Counted from the stretch's first letter, positions 9,773 through 18,952 are shown. The stretch is 64,000 nt of DNA from Bradyrhizobium sp. AT1 (GCF_001590795.1 NZ_JXDL01000001.1:3521780-3585779); one strand, 5' to 3'. Notes: a model not told the origin generated them from the letters alone. Numbers and translations are program-made.

Positions 9773-9943
9773 TGAGAACTTCCTAACGGGTTGCGAAATT
9801 TAACATATCAGTCGAGGCGAGATGGGCTACAATGCAGCTTATGGGGTAAGGTTAATTTTTCCTTCACCTTGTTCTAACAGCGATTTTGACCGATAGCACG
9901 GCTTGTTCGGGTAAATGAATTTTGCGTCGATGGGCTTGGTAAG

Positions 9944-11443
9944 ATGACGATTCTTTCCACACGGCCGGTGCCTGTCGTTGATTCTACGGCGAAAACTGGC
10001 GTGGTCGAGCAGGCTCCGCCCTCTGCGAAAGGTTTTGCGTCCAGCTGGATGCGCCCGGTGGTTGTCGAGCGGGCGATGGCGGTGGTCGATGCGGTGCTGG
10101 TCGTGGTCAGCGGCATCGGTTGCGCGCTGGGTTATCACATCGCCACCGTGGGCACGCTGGGCAAGACCGATGTCTATGCGGCGGCGAGCGTGCTGGTGGC
10201 GATCAATTTCGTGCTGCTGACGACGGTGCAGCACGGCTACCGCCTGAAGAACATCACGAACCTCCCGCGCATGTTCCGAATGACGCTGACGACCTGGACC
10301 GGGCTGTTCGGGGCACTGCTGGCGATCGCGTTCACGATGAAGGTCAGCGACGAGTTCTCGCGCGGCACCACGATCTCGTTCTACCTGGTCGGCCTCACCG
10401 CCCTCATCGCCTGGAAGACGCTAGCTGCGCGCTGGACCGCGCATGGCCTGCGCACCGGCGCCTTCGCCAACGGACGGGCGCTGCTGATCGCCGAATTCGG
10501 CCTTGCCACTTCGTCCAACGCGGTCGAGGAGCTTGGCCAGCACGGCTATCGTCTGATGCGGGTGATGGAGATTCCGCCGAAGGAGCTTGCCTCGCCCCTG
10601 CTGCTGTCGTCGCAGGCCGTGCGCTTCGAGGAGCTGATCGCGTTCGCGCGGGAGGAGCGGATCGAGCACGTCTTCCTGCTGATCAACTGGAGCCGGCAGC
10701 ATGCGATCGAGAGCATTCTGGACGTGCTGAAGATCCTGCCCGTCCCGGTGCATCTGGTGCCGGACCCCAACACGGCGCGCTTTCTGCGCTATCCGCTGCA
10801 GGATACCGGCAACACCTTGACCGCCGAGCTACGCCGCGCGCCGCTGTCCTGGAAGGAGCGCGCCTTGAAGCGCATCCTGGACCTCGTCGGCGCCAGCGCG
10901 GCGCTGTTCGTGTTCGCGCCGGTGATGGTGGTGACCGCGCTGCTGATCAAGCTGAGCTCGAAGGGCCCGGTGTTCTTCCGCCAGACCCGCCACGGTTTCG
11001 GTGGGCGCGCGTTCAAGATCTTCAAGTTCCGCACCATGCGCGTGCTCGAGGACGGCCCGACGATCGTGCAGGCGCAGAAGAACGACCCGCGCGTCACGCC
11101 GATCGGCAAATGGCTGCGCAAGACCTCGATCGACGAGCTGCCGCAGCTCTTCAATGTGCTCAAGGGCGACATGTCGCTGGTCGGCCCCCGCCCGCACGCG
11201 GCCGCTCACAATTCCGAATACGAGCAGATCATCGGACAATACGCATTCCGACACCACGTGAAGCCGGGCATCACCGGTTGGGCTCAGGTTCATGGTTACC
11301 GGGGTGAGACGAAGGCAGTCGAATTGATGATAAAGAGAGTTGAGCATGACCTTTGGTACATAAACAACTGGAGCCTGTTCTTGGACGTAGGCATTCTGTT
11401 GCGAACCGTACTAACCTCATTTTCCGATCCGAAGGCATATTAG
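9944..11443 (+). CDS. Polyprenyl-phosphate hexose-1-phosphate transferase (WcaJ/PssY-like), initiating EPS synthesis
   Basis: Membrane enzyme that transfers a sugar-1-phosphate (usually Glc or Gal) from a UDP-sugar to undecaprenyl phosphate, the first step of the repeat unit. The N-terminal half has several hydrophobic helices (about 45-170) and a CoA-binding-like flavodoxin-type domain (about 180-290). The catalytic C-terminal part begins near 300 with the reentrant helix, followed by GPVFFRQTRHG, FKIFKFRTM, the DELPQLFNVLKGDMSLVGPRP core and the PGITGWAQV segment. It is a full-length WcaJ-type protein of 499 residues. High GC codon use contrasts with the AT-richer genes after it. It opens the EPS locus; sugar specificity cannot be read from sequence. 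Confidence 0.93.
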   Translation: MTILSTRPVPVVDSTAKTGVVEQAPPSAKGFASSWMRPVVVERAMAVVDAVLVVVSGIGCALGYHIATVGTLGKTDVYAAASVLVAINFVLLTTVQHGYRLKNITNLPRMFRMTLTTWTGLFGALLAIAFTMKVSDEFSRGTTISFYLVGLTALIAWKTLAARWTAHGLRTGAFANGRALLIAEFGLATSSNAVEELGQHGYRLMRVMEIPPKELASPLLLSSQAVRFEELIAFAREERIEHVFLLINWSRQHAIESILDVLKILPVPVHLVPDPNTARFLRYPLQDTGNTLTAELRRAPLSWKERALKRILDLVGASAALFVFAPVMVVTALLIKLSSKGPVFFRQTRHGFGGRAFKIFKFRTMRVLEDGPTIVQAQKNDPRVTPIGKWLRKTSIDELPQLFNVLKGDMSLVGPRPHAAAHNSEYEQIIGQYAFRHHVKPGITGWAQVHGYRGETKAVELMIKRVEHDLWYINNWSLFLDVGILLRTVLTSFSDPKAY

Positions 11444-11769
11444 ATTGGTCTCGATACTACGAGGGAGTAGAGCGCAGTTGGAGCAAATGTCTCAGCAGCG
11501 CCGCTGTCTCCTGTTAGGAGCTTAAGACGAGGAATATCATCCGCATGACTATTCGCCTCTGCGGTGGAATACCGGGTTTGGGCCAGCCAGGCGCACCGAA
11601 ATCGTCACATCGGTCCGCGTATCAATAGACAATAAGCCTTCAGGCTTGGAAGCCACGGCCCTCCGCGTACGCACTAACCAAGCTTCACAAGCGTCTCGAC
11701 GTTCGATTGATTTCGGAAAACGTAACCGATATCTTCCGAAGCACGCTATGCAATAGAGGTAGAGTTACT
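11444..11769. other. Intergenic region at the left edge of the AT-richer block
   Basis: 326 bases between the WcaJ-like gene and the oxidoreductase. Base composition drops here from GC-rich to mixed. A small perfect hairpin (AAGCC-TTCA-GGCTT, 11634-11647) is present without a T-run. The frame of the next gene is open from 11707, but the better start is 11770. No further gene was found. Confidence 0.5.
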
Positions 11770-12870
11770 TTGGCAGTTAACGTTGGCATCGTTGGCCTCG
11801 GCAAGATGGGCATTTCTCATCTCGCCATTTTGAACTCCTTGCCCGAGTTCAACGTCGTAGGGATTTGCGACAGCGCGACAATCGTTGGCAGCGTGATCCA
11901 AAAGTACGGAAGTCTTCGATATTTTTCGGACTACGATAGTCTACTGGCCGCACCAAATATTGAAGCGGTAGTAATTGCGACGCCAACTCTGACGCATGAG
12001 ATGATGGTCCGCAAAGCTCTTGAGCGCGGTCTTCACGTGTTTTGCGAGAAACCTTTAACGCTTTCCTCTTCGGTTAGCGAGCAGTTGACCGAACTTGCCC
12101 AATCTAAAAAACTGATAACTCAGGTAGGTTATCATAACCGCTTCATCGGAACCTTTGCGGAAGCAAAAAAGCTGATTTCGGCGAGATCCATTGGCCGAGT
12201 CAGCCACGTACTTGCAGAAGCTTACGGGCCGGTCGTTCTGAGGCCAGCGAAGCCAACTTGGCGAGGGAAGTCAGGCCAAGGTGGTGGCTGCCTTAATGAT
12301 TACGCCGCGCATCCTCTCAACCTCCTGAATTGGTACTTCGGCCAGCCTGAGGCTTGCCAAAGTTCGATTCTAAGGAGCGGCTTCTCTACGGAAGTTGACG
12401 ACGAAGTCTACGCGACCCTAGCATTTCCCGACGACGTGACAGCACAGCTATCAGTCAATTGGTCTGACGCTTCAGTCCGAAAGATGACCACACGCATCTC
12501 CATTTGGGGAGATGGAGGAAAGATCTATGCCGACCGCCAGGAACTCCAAGTCTTCTTGACTGGTGGGGCTCCCATACCAGAAGGCTACCGAATTGGCTGG
12601 ACGGTGAAATACATCACAGAGCTTACAGAGCCTGTCGCGTTCTATCTTCGCGGAGAAGAGTACACAGCGCAGCTCGAGGCATTCGGCCGGGCCATCACGA
12701 AGCCAAATGGCCAACATGGTAACAGCTTTGAGACCTCGCTCGCTACTGACGTCACGATTGAAATAATTCGCGCTGCCGCTACCGCGAAACACGGCGGCAC
12801 CGGCACACCATCAGCCAAGCCGAGTCCCGCCGCGCGCCTTGTCGGCCGAATCATGGGCCGCCAGCTGTGA
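11770..12870 (+). CDS. Gfo/Idh/MocA-family NAD(P)-dependent sugar oxidoreductase
   Basis: 366-aa cytosolic dehydrogenase. The N-terminal Rossmann fold begins VGIVGLGKMGISHL, with the family EKPLTLS motif (the Lys helps catalysis) near residue 95 and a C-terminal substrate domain containing GGGCLNDYAAHPLNLLNW, where the His and Asp usually act. Such enzymes oxidise or epimerise nucleotide-sugars (for example UDP-GlcNAc 3-dehydrogenases), so it probably makes an unusual EPS sugar; the substrate is unknown. No ATG is available: TTG 11770 has AGAGG 10 nt upstream, and an alternative TTG lies at 11707. The TGA overlaps the GTG of the next gene (GTGA junction), indicating an operon. Confidence 0.88.
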   Translation: MAVNVGIVGLGKMGISHLAILNSLPEFNVVGICDSATIVGSVIQKYGSLRYFSDYDSLLAAPNIEAVVIATPTLTHEMMVRKALERGLHVFCEKPLTLSSSVSEQLTELAQSKKLITQVGYHNRFIGTFAEAKKLISARSIGRVSHVLAEAYGPVVLRPAKPTWRGKSGQGGGCLNDYAAHPLNLLNWYFGQPEACQSSILRSGFSTEVDDEVYATLAFPDDVTAQLSVNWSDASVRKMTTRISIWGDGGKIYADRQELQVFLTGGAPIPEGYRIGWTVKYITELTEPVAFYLRGEEYTAQLEAFGRAITKPNGQHGNSFETSLATDVTIEIIRAAATAKHGGTGTPSAKPSPAARLVGRIMGRQL

Positions 12871-13322
12871 AGAGGCCAGCACGTCTGCTTGCGGTCGCTT
12901 CCGGAGGAGGACATTGGATAGAACTCCTGCGGCTCAAAAGTGCGTTCGATGGCTGGGACGTAGCGTACGTATCGATGTTTGAAAACTACGCCTCAATCGT
13001 ACCAGCAGCACGTTACTACACTGTTCCGGACGCATCTAGGTTTGACAAGCTAGCATTTCTAAAGGTGGCACTGCGCGCGATTTGGATTACGCTTCGCGAA
13101 CGACCGAATGCGATTGTGACAACCGGATCAGCTCCGATGCTTTGTTTCATTCTGCTCGGCCGAATGATCGGCGCAAAGACACTATGGATTGATAGCATCG
13201 CTCAGGCGGCGGAGTTGTCTTCATCCGGAAGGCTTGCTCGCAAGATTGCGCACTGCACGTTAGCTCAATGGCCTGAGGTAGCGGAGCAGGAGGACGTTCA
13301 GTACTGGGGAGCGGTTCTGTGA
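12867..13322 (+). CDS. PssD/Alg14-like glycosyltransferase subunit
   Basis: 151-aa membrane-associated subunit of the split Alg13/Alg14-type glycosyltransferases. ASGGGHWIELLRL near the N-terminus is the glycine-rich Alg14/PssD signature; ITLRERPNAIVTTGSAPMLC and GAKTLWIDSIAQA follow the family pattern. In Rhizobium PssD and PssE act together to add the second sugar (GlcA) to the lipid-linked Glc; in streptococci Cps14F/Cps14G play similar roles. The start is GTG overlapping the previous stop, and its own TGA overlaps the GTG of the PssE-like gene, so the three are tightly coupled. Sugar specificity here is not known. Confidence 0.9.
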   Translation: MKRPARLLAVASGGGHWIELLRLKSAFDGWDVAYVSMFENYASIVPAARYYTVPDASRFDKLAFLKVALRAIWITLRERPNAIVTTGSAPMLCFILLGRMIGAKTLWIDSIAQAAELSSSGRLARKIAHCTLAQWPEVAEQEDVQYWGAVL

Positions 13323-13816
13323 TCTTTGCGTCTGTTGGATCGATGCTCCCCTTCGATAGATTCGTTCGTGCGGTGGATGAGTGGGCCCACGACAATCCGA
13401 GTGAACCAGTGTTCATCCAAATTGGCGAGGGAGAGTACGAACCTCGAAATGCTCCTTTCGCAAGAATAATGCCAATGACCGAGTATCGTGCACGAATGCG
13501 CGACTGCACTCTCTTTGTGGCGCATGTTGGGATGGGGTCAATTCTGCAAGCACTGGAAGAGCGCAAGCAGATGCTTCTCCTGCCCCGTCTACATTCTCTC
13601 GGCGAGCACACGACCGACCATCAGCTTCATACCGCAGCGCGCTTCCGCAATACCAAAGGGTTGTTGATCGTTGACGATGTGCTGGCCCTACATCGTGAGA
13701 TGAGCCGATTGATTGTCGCCCCCCTCGAATCTGGCACTGCCATTTCCAACCAAGCGTCACCTGAACTGCTGCGAAGCATTAGCTGTTGGCTCGAGGCCGC
13801 TCGCCCACGCTTTTAG
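13319..13816 (+). CDS. PssE/Alg13-like glycosyltransferase catalytic subunit (GT28 C-terminal type)
   Basis: 165-aa partner of the PssD-like protein. The start MIFASVGSMLPFDRFVRAVD is the Alg13/PssE opening, VAHVGMGSILQALEERKQMLLLP holds the nucleotide-sugar-binding glycine region, and LGEHTTDHQ is the conserved GT28 loop. Together with the upstream subunit it should add an early sugar to the lipid carrier at the inner leaflet of the cytoplasmic membrane. The GTG start overlaps the previous stop by 4 nt, so stoichiometric expression is expected. It is followed after 10 nt by an unrecognised gene. Confidence 0.9.
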   Translation: MIFASVGSMLPFDRFVRAVDEWAHDNPSEPVFIQIGEGEYEPRNAPFARIMPMTEYRARMRDCTLFVAHVGMGSILQALEERKQMLLLPRLHSLGEHTTDHQLHTAARFRNTKGLLIVDDVLALHREMSRLIVAPLESGTAISNQASPELLRSISCWLEAARPRF

Positions 13817-13826
13817 GATCGGAAAC

Positions 13827-14708
13827 ATGGAACGTATTCTTTTCGGCGATAACCAGTTCTTCGGCATCAATCATCTTTCTGAAGAAAAGGCGCGGCAGCA
13901 AGCGCTGCGGTTCCAACAGACTGATGCAATAGTAGACGTGCTTCAAGCCGCGCTTCAGTGCGGTGTTGGCGGTTTTATGTGCACTACGCATGATCTAATT
14001 GGGCAAATTGCTGACGATGTGAGAGCCAGGCCCTCGATGTGGCAGGGCTTTCGGTTCTATCCGGGAATGCCCTATGCGCACAAATACGCGAATGCCGTTA
14101 CCGAACTTGGCTACTTCGATGCCATGCGCAAGTTCTTGCCCAAGGAAGGACTGATTGACGTTATGGTGCGCGGATCCAAAGCGGTTTTAGGAAAAGACAT
14201 TGAGGGCCTCATAACTCTGCTTGTAGACTCGGAAATGAAAATGTTCGAGGGCCTCGAAACGCCGGTCATCTTTTTGCAGAACGTTGTGACTGATCTCGTC
14301 CAGGGTCTTGGATTTGTGGATGCCTTTGGGATCTTCGCTCATCACGTGCGTGAAAGATATGGCGCCGAGCCAGGCTTCATTACCATGAATTTGCCGAAGC
14401 TGTTGCCGCTTTTGAAGGTCGCCGGAGTAGAGAATCCAATAGTTTGTGCAAACGTAAATAAGATTGCATTTCGAATGTGCGGCGGCATCGAAGGATATCG
14501 TGAGGCCACCAAAAGATATCCGAGCAGGGTAATCGCCATGTCGGTGCTAGCATCAGGTGGAATTCGTCCCCGAGAAGCCATCGAATGGGTAACAAGAGAA
14601 CCTTACGTCAGTTCAATCTTATTCGGCGCTTCGAGTCGTACAAATATAGAAAATACAGTAGCGCTCATCAGACAGTTTGACGAAGGCAGGCAGGCCATGC
14701 TGGCTTGA
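13827..14708 (+). CDS. Unrecognised TIM-barrel-like protein in the EPS operon, 293 aa
   Basis: No confident family. It is a cytosolic protein without signal or membrane segments. The N-terminus MERILFGDNQFFGINHLSEE is distinctive. The C-terminal ASGGIRPREAIEWV and the later SILFGASSRTNIE recall the phosphate-binding last strands of TIM-barrel enzymes, and the final part also resembles the end of aldo/keto reductases (GASS then a helix). ATG 13827 follows the PssE-like stop by 10 nt with a GGA-rich leader, so it is in the operon; the frame continues upstream to 13713 inside pssE. The context (Gfo/Idh dehydrogenase before, GMC oxidoreductase after) suggests a step in making or modifying an unusual sugar or substituent. 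That is inference only. Confidence 0.6.
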   Translation: MERILFGDNQFFGINHLSEEKARQQALRFQQTDAIVDVLQAALQCGVGGFMCTTHDLIGQIADDVRARPSMWQGFRFYPGMPYAHKYANAVTELGYFDAMRKFLPKEGLIDVMVRGSKAVLGKDIEGLITLLVDSEMKMFEGLETPVIFLQNVVTDLVQGLGFVDAFGIFAHHVRERYGAEPGFITMNLPKLLPLLKVAGVENPIVCANVNKIAFRMCGGIEGYREATKRYPSRVIAMSVLASGGIRPREAIEWVTREPYVSSILFGASSRTNIENTVALIRQFDEGRQAMLA

Positions 14709-14721
14709 GGCACAGCTTGCA

Positions 14722-16395
14722 ATGTTGAAAGATGGAATCGCAGGTCTTGAAGAGGCAGCACACGATCTTTGTGTGGTCGGAGCAGGGCCTGTTGGCGTCG
14801 CGCTTGCGACCAATCTTGCGCGCCGCGGACGGCGGGTGTTGGTGCTAGAATCAGGCGGCACCAATGCTGAACCGGACATCCAAGACCTCTCAAGTGCCAT
14901 GCTGCTCGACCCAAAGCACCATGATGATATGATGATTGCAGTCGCGCGCCGGCTAGGCGGCACCTCAAATCTCTGGGGCGGACGTTGCCTCCCGTACGAT
15001 CCGATCGATTTTGAGCGCCGCGACTGGGTTGACGCTCGATGGCCCATTGGTATCGGTGACATTCAACCCTATTTGGGTAAAGCTGCCCTGGCGACTCTCT
15101 CCGGGGAACCTACTTATCGAGAGCCAATTCCCGAACTATCTCTGATCGACAACTCATTCAGCTGTGACACGCTTGAACGTTGGGCCAACACGACGGCGGC
15201 GCAGACAATTCATTCAGAAGAGTTAGCCAAGAATCCAAAGCTCGATCTACGAACTCATGCGACGTTGACCGGGATCGACTTCTCCGAATCCGGCCGCGTG
15301 CAAGCGATCAACATCACACATTCAAAAACAGGGGAACGCATTCGGCTTCGAATAGATACTCTAGTTATAGCTGCTGGCGGCCTGGAAAGCGCACGTCTTC
15401 TTCTTGCCACTCAGCGCTCGTGTCCTAGTCGCTTCGGCGGAGAAGACGGGCCGCTGGGACGAACCTACATGGGACATTTGGTCGGGGAGATCGCAGACAT
15501 AGTTTTTACGCGCGACGTTTTTGAACGCGCCTTCGACTTCCACGTAGATTTGCACGGATCATATGTCCGGCGGCGCATCGCTGCATCCGCTGACATACAA
15601 CGCAAGAACCAGCTATTGAATGCCGCCTTCTGGCCGGTCGTTCCGCCCATAGGAGATGCACGCCACGGCAGTGCAATCCTGTCTCTGGTATATCTCGCAA
15701 TGAGCTTCGGTCCGCTCGGGCGCTTGCTGGTGGCCGAAGTGATACGAAGGCGCCAAGTCTCTTCTGGGTCTTCGCGGCGTGCGCCACATTTCGCAAACGT
15801 GCTTACAGGACTACCTGCCGCCTTGGCCTTTGGCTATAATTTCATGCGTCGGCGCTACATGCACCACATGCGCCTCCCGGGCTTATTCATCTACAACAGA
15901 GCTCATCGCTATGGTCTCTCCTACCACGCGGAGCAGGCTCCGCGCCGCGACAGCCGCGTTAGACTATCTGAAGAGACCGATCGCCTGAGCGTACCGAAGC
16001 TCATCATTGATTACCGGTTCTGTGCTCAAGACGCTCAGTCGGTTATCAAGAGCCACTCCCTGCTCGAGGCGTGGCTGCAGCATAACAACCTTGGTCACCT
16101 CGAATACCGCGTTCGGCCCGAAGAGCGAGCCGCAGCGATTCTCGATCAGGCCTGTCACGGAACGCATCAAATCGGACTCGCTCGGATGGGATACGGGCGC
16201 AATGATGCCGTGGTAGATGCCAACTTGCAAACCTTCGATGCATCCAATCTATATGTCGCGAGTACAGCGGTTCTACCGACCTCAAGCCAAGCCAACCCAA
16301 CGCTTACCGCAGTTGCACTAGCACTACGATTGGCTGACCACCTTGCGATGAAAGAAACTACCGAACTGCGCGGGAAAACGACATCTGCGCACTAA
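14722..16395 (+). CDS. GMC-family FAD-dependent oxidoreductase
   Basis: 557-aa flavoenzyme. The FAD-binding Rossmann motif (GAGPVG, 20-25, followed by a LVLESGG strand end) and the GGTSNLWGGRC loop are typical; the C-terminal part has HGTHQIGLARMG with the likely catalytic His and ends with VASTAVLPTSSQANPTLT, the closing GMC segment. Members oxidise alcohols or sugars, so the enzyme may oxidise a sugar in the lipid-linked unit or a nucleotide-sugar. ATG 14722 is chosen with GAGG 11 nt upstream; the frame is open from 14677, overlapping the previous gene. GMC oxidoreductases of this shape occur in several rhizobial polysaccharide loci, but the substrate cannot be told. Confidence 0.85.
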   Translation: MLKDGIAGLEEAAHDLCVVGAGPVGVALATNLARRGRRVLVLESGGTNAEPDIQDLSSAMLLDPKHHDDMMIAVARRLGGTSNLWGGRCLPYDPIDFERRDWVDARWPIGIGDIQPYLGKAALATLSGEPTYREPIPELSLIDNSFSCDTLERWANTTAAQTIHSEELAKNPKLDLRTHATLTGIDFSESGRVQAINITHSKTGERIRLRIDTLVIAAGGLESARLLLATQRSCPSRFGGEDGPLGRTYMGHLVGEIADIVFTRDVFERAFDFHVDLHGSYVRRRIAASADIQRKNQLLNAAFWPVVPPIGDARHGSAILSLVYLAMSFGPLGRLLVAEVIRRRQVSSGSSRRAPHFANVLTGLPAALAFGYNFMRRRYMHHMRLPGLFIYNRAHRYGLSYHAEQAPRRDSRVRLSEETDRLSVPKLIIDYRFCAQDAQSVIKSHSLLEAWLQHNNLGHLEYRVRPEERAAAILDQACHGTHQIGLARMGYGRNDAVVDANLQTFDASNLYVASTAVLPTSSQANPTLTAVALALRLADHLAMKETTELRGKTTSAH

Positions 16396-16411
16396 TAACA
16401 GGCAGCTCGAC

Positions 16412-17608
16412 ATGGCAGATGGCAAGCGATACAGCGTTGCTCTTTTCAACAGCGGGGATCCGCGGGGCACAAAAGTTGGGGGAATCGAAACCTATATTCG
16501 TGATTACATATACTACCATCCTGATGACATGGACTTGCTGTTTATTGGCCCAGACGAAACTGGCGAACTGCCCATTGGCCAGATCTCAGAAGTAACCTTC
16601 CGCGGCCGACAGTTTAAATATCTGCCCCTTAGCTACCTGACCGAGCATAAGAATGCTTACGGGGAGTCCATCACGAAATCGGATACTTGGCGCTTCGCTT
16701 CCTTGCTTGTCAGAAATTGGGGCATGTTGAGAAGGATATTACAATCCGGGGGCTACAGCGCTGAGATACGTCGCGTAGAATATGCGCCAATCATCTGGTC
16801 CATGGGTATTCCCGTCATCCAGATGGTCCACGTCTGGGGTGGCAAGAACCAGCAGATGAGCAGTTCGCTCGGCAAACATTGGTATATCCGTGACACGGCC
16901 GAATTTGTCGCCGCTGCACTTGCAAGAAAGTTCTATTCCGTAAATCCGAATATGACGGCCATGTATAAAGCAAGGTACCGTCTATTCGCACGCAAGTTCG
17001 ATACACTAACGACCTGGGCTAACACGAGCATCTTCAAACCATCGCCTTATCAGTTTGACGATGGCTTGATCCACGTCGTGTACGCGGGGCGACTGGATAG
17101 ATTCAAGCGGCCGGACTTAATGTTTCGTACCCTCGCCGAAATGTTTCGGCTCAACGGGAATACGCGTTTCCATTATGTTGGAGACGGAGATCCCAAGGAG
17201 TTCGCCGAATTTGCGCCAGTCAGGCACATAACTACGTGTCATGGAGTAAGGGCAAGCCCGCAGATCGCCACACTCCTCGAACGAATGCACATCGGCATTT
17301 TGACGTCTGAGTTTGAGGGCATGCCTCGCGTCGTGATGGAGATGCTTGCGGCGGGCCGCCCTGTTGTGGCTTTGCATCTGCCGCAACTCGAACCCGTTAT
17401 CAAGAATAGTCAAAGCGGATTCTTGGTGGCTCGTACTGCTGATCACGTGGAAGCGCAGGCCCGTTTCATGCTCGAGACTTACGAGCTTATGCGGGCTGGT
17501 ACAATCACTCCTTCAGAAGTAGCAAAGGCTGTCGAGCCGTTCGGCCCCGAGACTCTTCTAAGCAAAATCTGGCGCGACCACCGAAAACTACATGGCCTGC
17601 TATCTTGA
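16412..17608 (+). CDS. GT4-family glycosyltransferase
   Basis: 398-aa retaining glycosyltransferase of the GT-B fold, expected at the cytosolic face. The N-terminus has the donor-domain opening with KVGGIETYIRDY. The C-terminal domain has VVYAGRLDRFKRPDLM and the EFEGMPRVVMEML motif, the E-x7-E pattern that binds the nucleotide-sugar, followed by AAGRPVVA. The ATG is 16 bases after the GMC gene stop, so it belongs to the same operon. It should add one of the later sugars of the repeat unit; donor and linkage are not readable. Confidence 0.88.
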   Translation: MADGKRYSVALFNSGDPRGTKVGGIETYIRDYIYYHPDDMDLLFIGPDETGELPIGQISEVTFRGRQFKYLPLSYLTEHKNAYGESITKSDTWRFASLLVRNWGMLRRILQSGGYSAEIRRVEYAPIIWSMGIPVIQMVHVWGGKNQQMSSSLGKHWYIRDTAEFVAAALARKFYSVNPNMTAMYKARYRLFARKFDTLTTWANTSIFKPSPYQFDDGLIHVVYAGRLDRFKRPDLMFRTLAEMFRLNGNTRFHYVGDGDPKEFAEFAPVRHITTCHGVRASPQIATLLERMHIGILTSEFEGMPRVVMEMLAAGRPVVALHLPQLEPVIKNSQSGFLVARTADHVEAQARFMLETYELMRAGTITPSEVAKAVEPFGPETLLSKIWRDHRKLHGLLS

Positions 17609-17800
17609 AGTGCGTGATTTATTACCTGAGGACGAGTTCCTCCAGAATGCTTGGAGGGAGCGTGGCTAGAGGACACCACATGCTCCTACAAGTTTGAACA
17701 ATCTTCGGCGCGGCCGCATAATTGGAGTGCTTCGTCTCAGCTACGTTCATTTCGTATCATGGTCCCTCTGCGCCACCGTATGACCAGAAGGAGAACGGAA

Positions 17801-18943
17801 ATGCTTGGAAGCGACATGCCAAACCTAACACGTCGCGACTGCATAGTGAGCGGGTTATCCGCAGCTTGCGTACTTGCTTCAGGATTCCGGACGTCCCAGG
17901 CGCAACTAAATAGCGAACAGTCACCTCTCGTAACTTCACTGCGGGCGAAGGCAGACCGGAAAGGGCTTTTGTGCGGCACTGCCGCTGATTTTCCAGCCAT
18001 CATCAATGATGCGCGGCTTCAAGAGGTTCTAAGACTGGACTGCAATATCTTGATTCCGGAGAACGGTTTCAACTGGACTCGATTTCAAGCGCCGAAGAAC
18101 GGACCACTTGACTTCCGGCAGGCTGAAGCAGTCTACACGTTTGCGCATTCAAATGGCCAAAGAATGCGCGGGCACAATCTCATCTGGCACGATCATATAA
18201 TGCCGCCGTGGGCCAGGGAACTCGTTGAAACCCTGACTTCGTCGGGCGCTGCAGACTTTATGATCGACCACATCCAGCGAGTAATATCAGCTTGGAAAGG
18301 CCGTCTGGTTCATCAGGAGGTCGTGAATGAGCCGGTGACAGGAAATGGGCTCGCGGATACCGTTTTCAGTCGGAAGATTGGCGAGCGTTACATTGACGTC
18401 GCGTTTGAGGTGGCAAAGTCGAGCGATCCAGATGCCCTGCTCTTCATAAATCAAGACTGGATCGAAATGGACTCCCGGGAGCACGAGAGACGCCGAACCC
18501 AGCTTTTGCGTCTCCTAGAACGTCTGCTTGGCCGCGGCGCACCCGTTCAAGCTTTGGGCATCGAGGGCCATCTGCAACTCCACATTCCTTTCGCGGAGCG
18601 CCCTTATCGCGCCTTCCTGGATGAGGTGCGCGGAATGGGACTAAAAACCCTCATAAGTGAATTCGACATACACGACCTCGGCATGTTCAATTCGATTGAG
18701 GACCGAGATGAGCGCGTAGCCGACTTGGGCAAGGCCTTTCTTGATGTGTCGCTCGACTACGATAATTGTCTGGGGGTATTAACGTGGGGCCCCTGCGATA
18801 AGTATAATTGGCTGAGGCTTGTACCCGGAAAACAGCGGCCCGACGGCTTGCCGCTCCGCCCGACACCAAGAGACGACAATTTCGAGCGAAAGCCACTTTG
18901 GAGGGCAATGGCCGCAGCCTTAGACGAAGCCAAAAGCCGCTAG
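17801..18943 (+). CDS. Exported GH10 glycoside hydrolase (endo-1,4-beta-xylanase family)
   Basis: 380-aa secreted glycosidase. The N-terminus has TRRDCIVSGLSAACVLASG (residues 10-28), a twin-arginine-type signal. The GH10 core shows WHDHIMPPW (129-137), the acid/base Glu177 in VVNEPV and the nucleophile Glu287 in LISEFDIHD; TWGPCDKYNWL near the end is the conserved Trp loop. ATG 17801 has AAGGAG 7 nt upstream; the frame is open from 17651 but that part is not GH10-like. GH10 enzymes cut beta-1,4-xylan or related glucans. Inside an EPS operon it is more likely to trim or turn over the polymer than to digest plant xylan, although plant cell-wall use cannot be excluded. It is the last plus-strand gene of the run from 9944. 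Confidence 0.88.
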   Translation: MLGSDMPNLTRRDCIVSGLSAACVLASGFRTSQAQLNSEQSPLVTSLRAKADRKGLLCGTAADFPAIINDARLQEVLRLDCNILIPENGFNWTRFQAPKNGPLDFRQAEAVYTFAHSNGQRMRGHNLIWHDHIMPPWARELVETLTSSGAADFMIDHIQRVISAWKGRLVHQEVVNEPVTGNGLADTVFSRKIGERYIDVAFEVAKSSDPDALLFINQDWIEMDSREHERRRTQLLRLLERLLGRGAPVQALGIEGHLQLHIPFAERPYRAFLDEVRGMGLKTLISEFDIHDLGMFNSIEDRDERVADLGKAFLDVSLDYDNCLGVLTWGPCDKYNWLRLVPGKQRPDGLPLRPTPRDDNFERKPLWRAMAAALDEAKSR

Positions 18944-18952
18944 GAGAGCGGA

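Noticed and set aside
8591..9775. Plus-strand open frame of 394 codons opposite the NMT1-type gene
   Set aside because: It is the antisense shadow of a GC-rich gene; the minus-strand product has clear family motifs and the plus-strand one has none.
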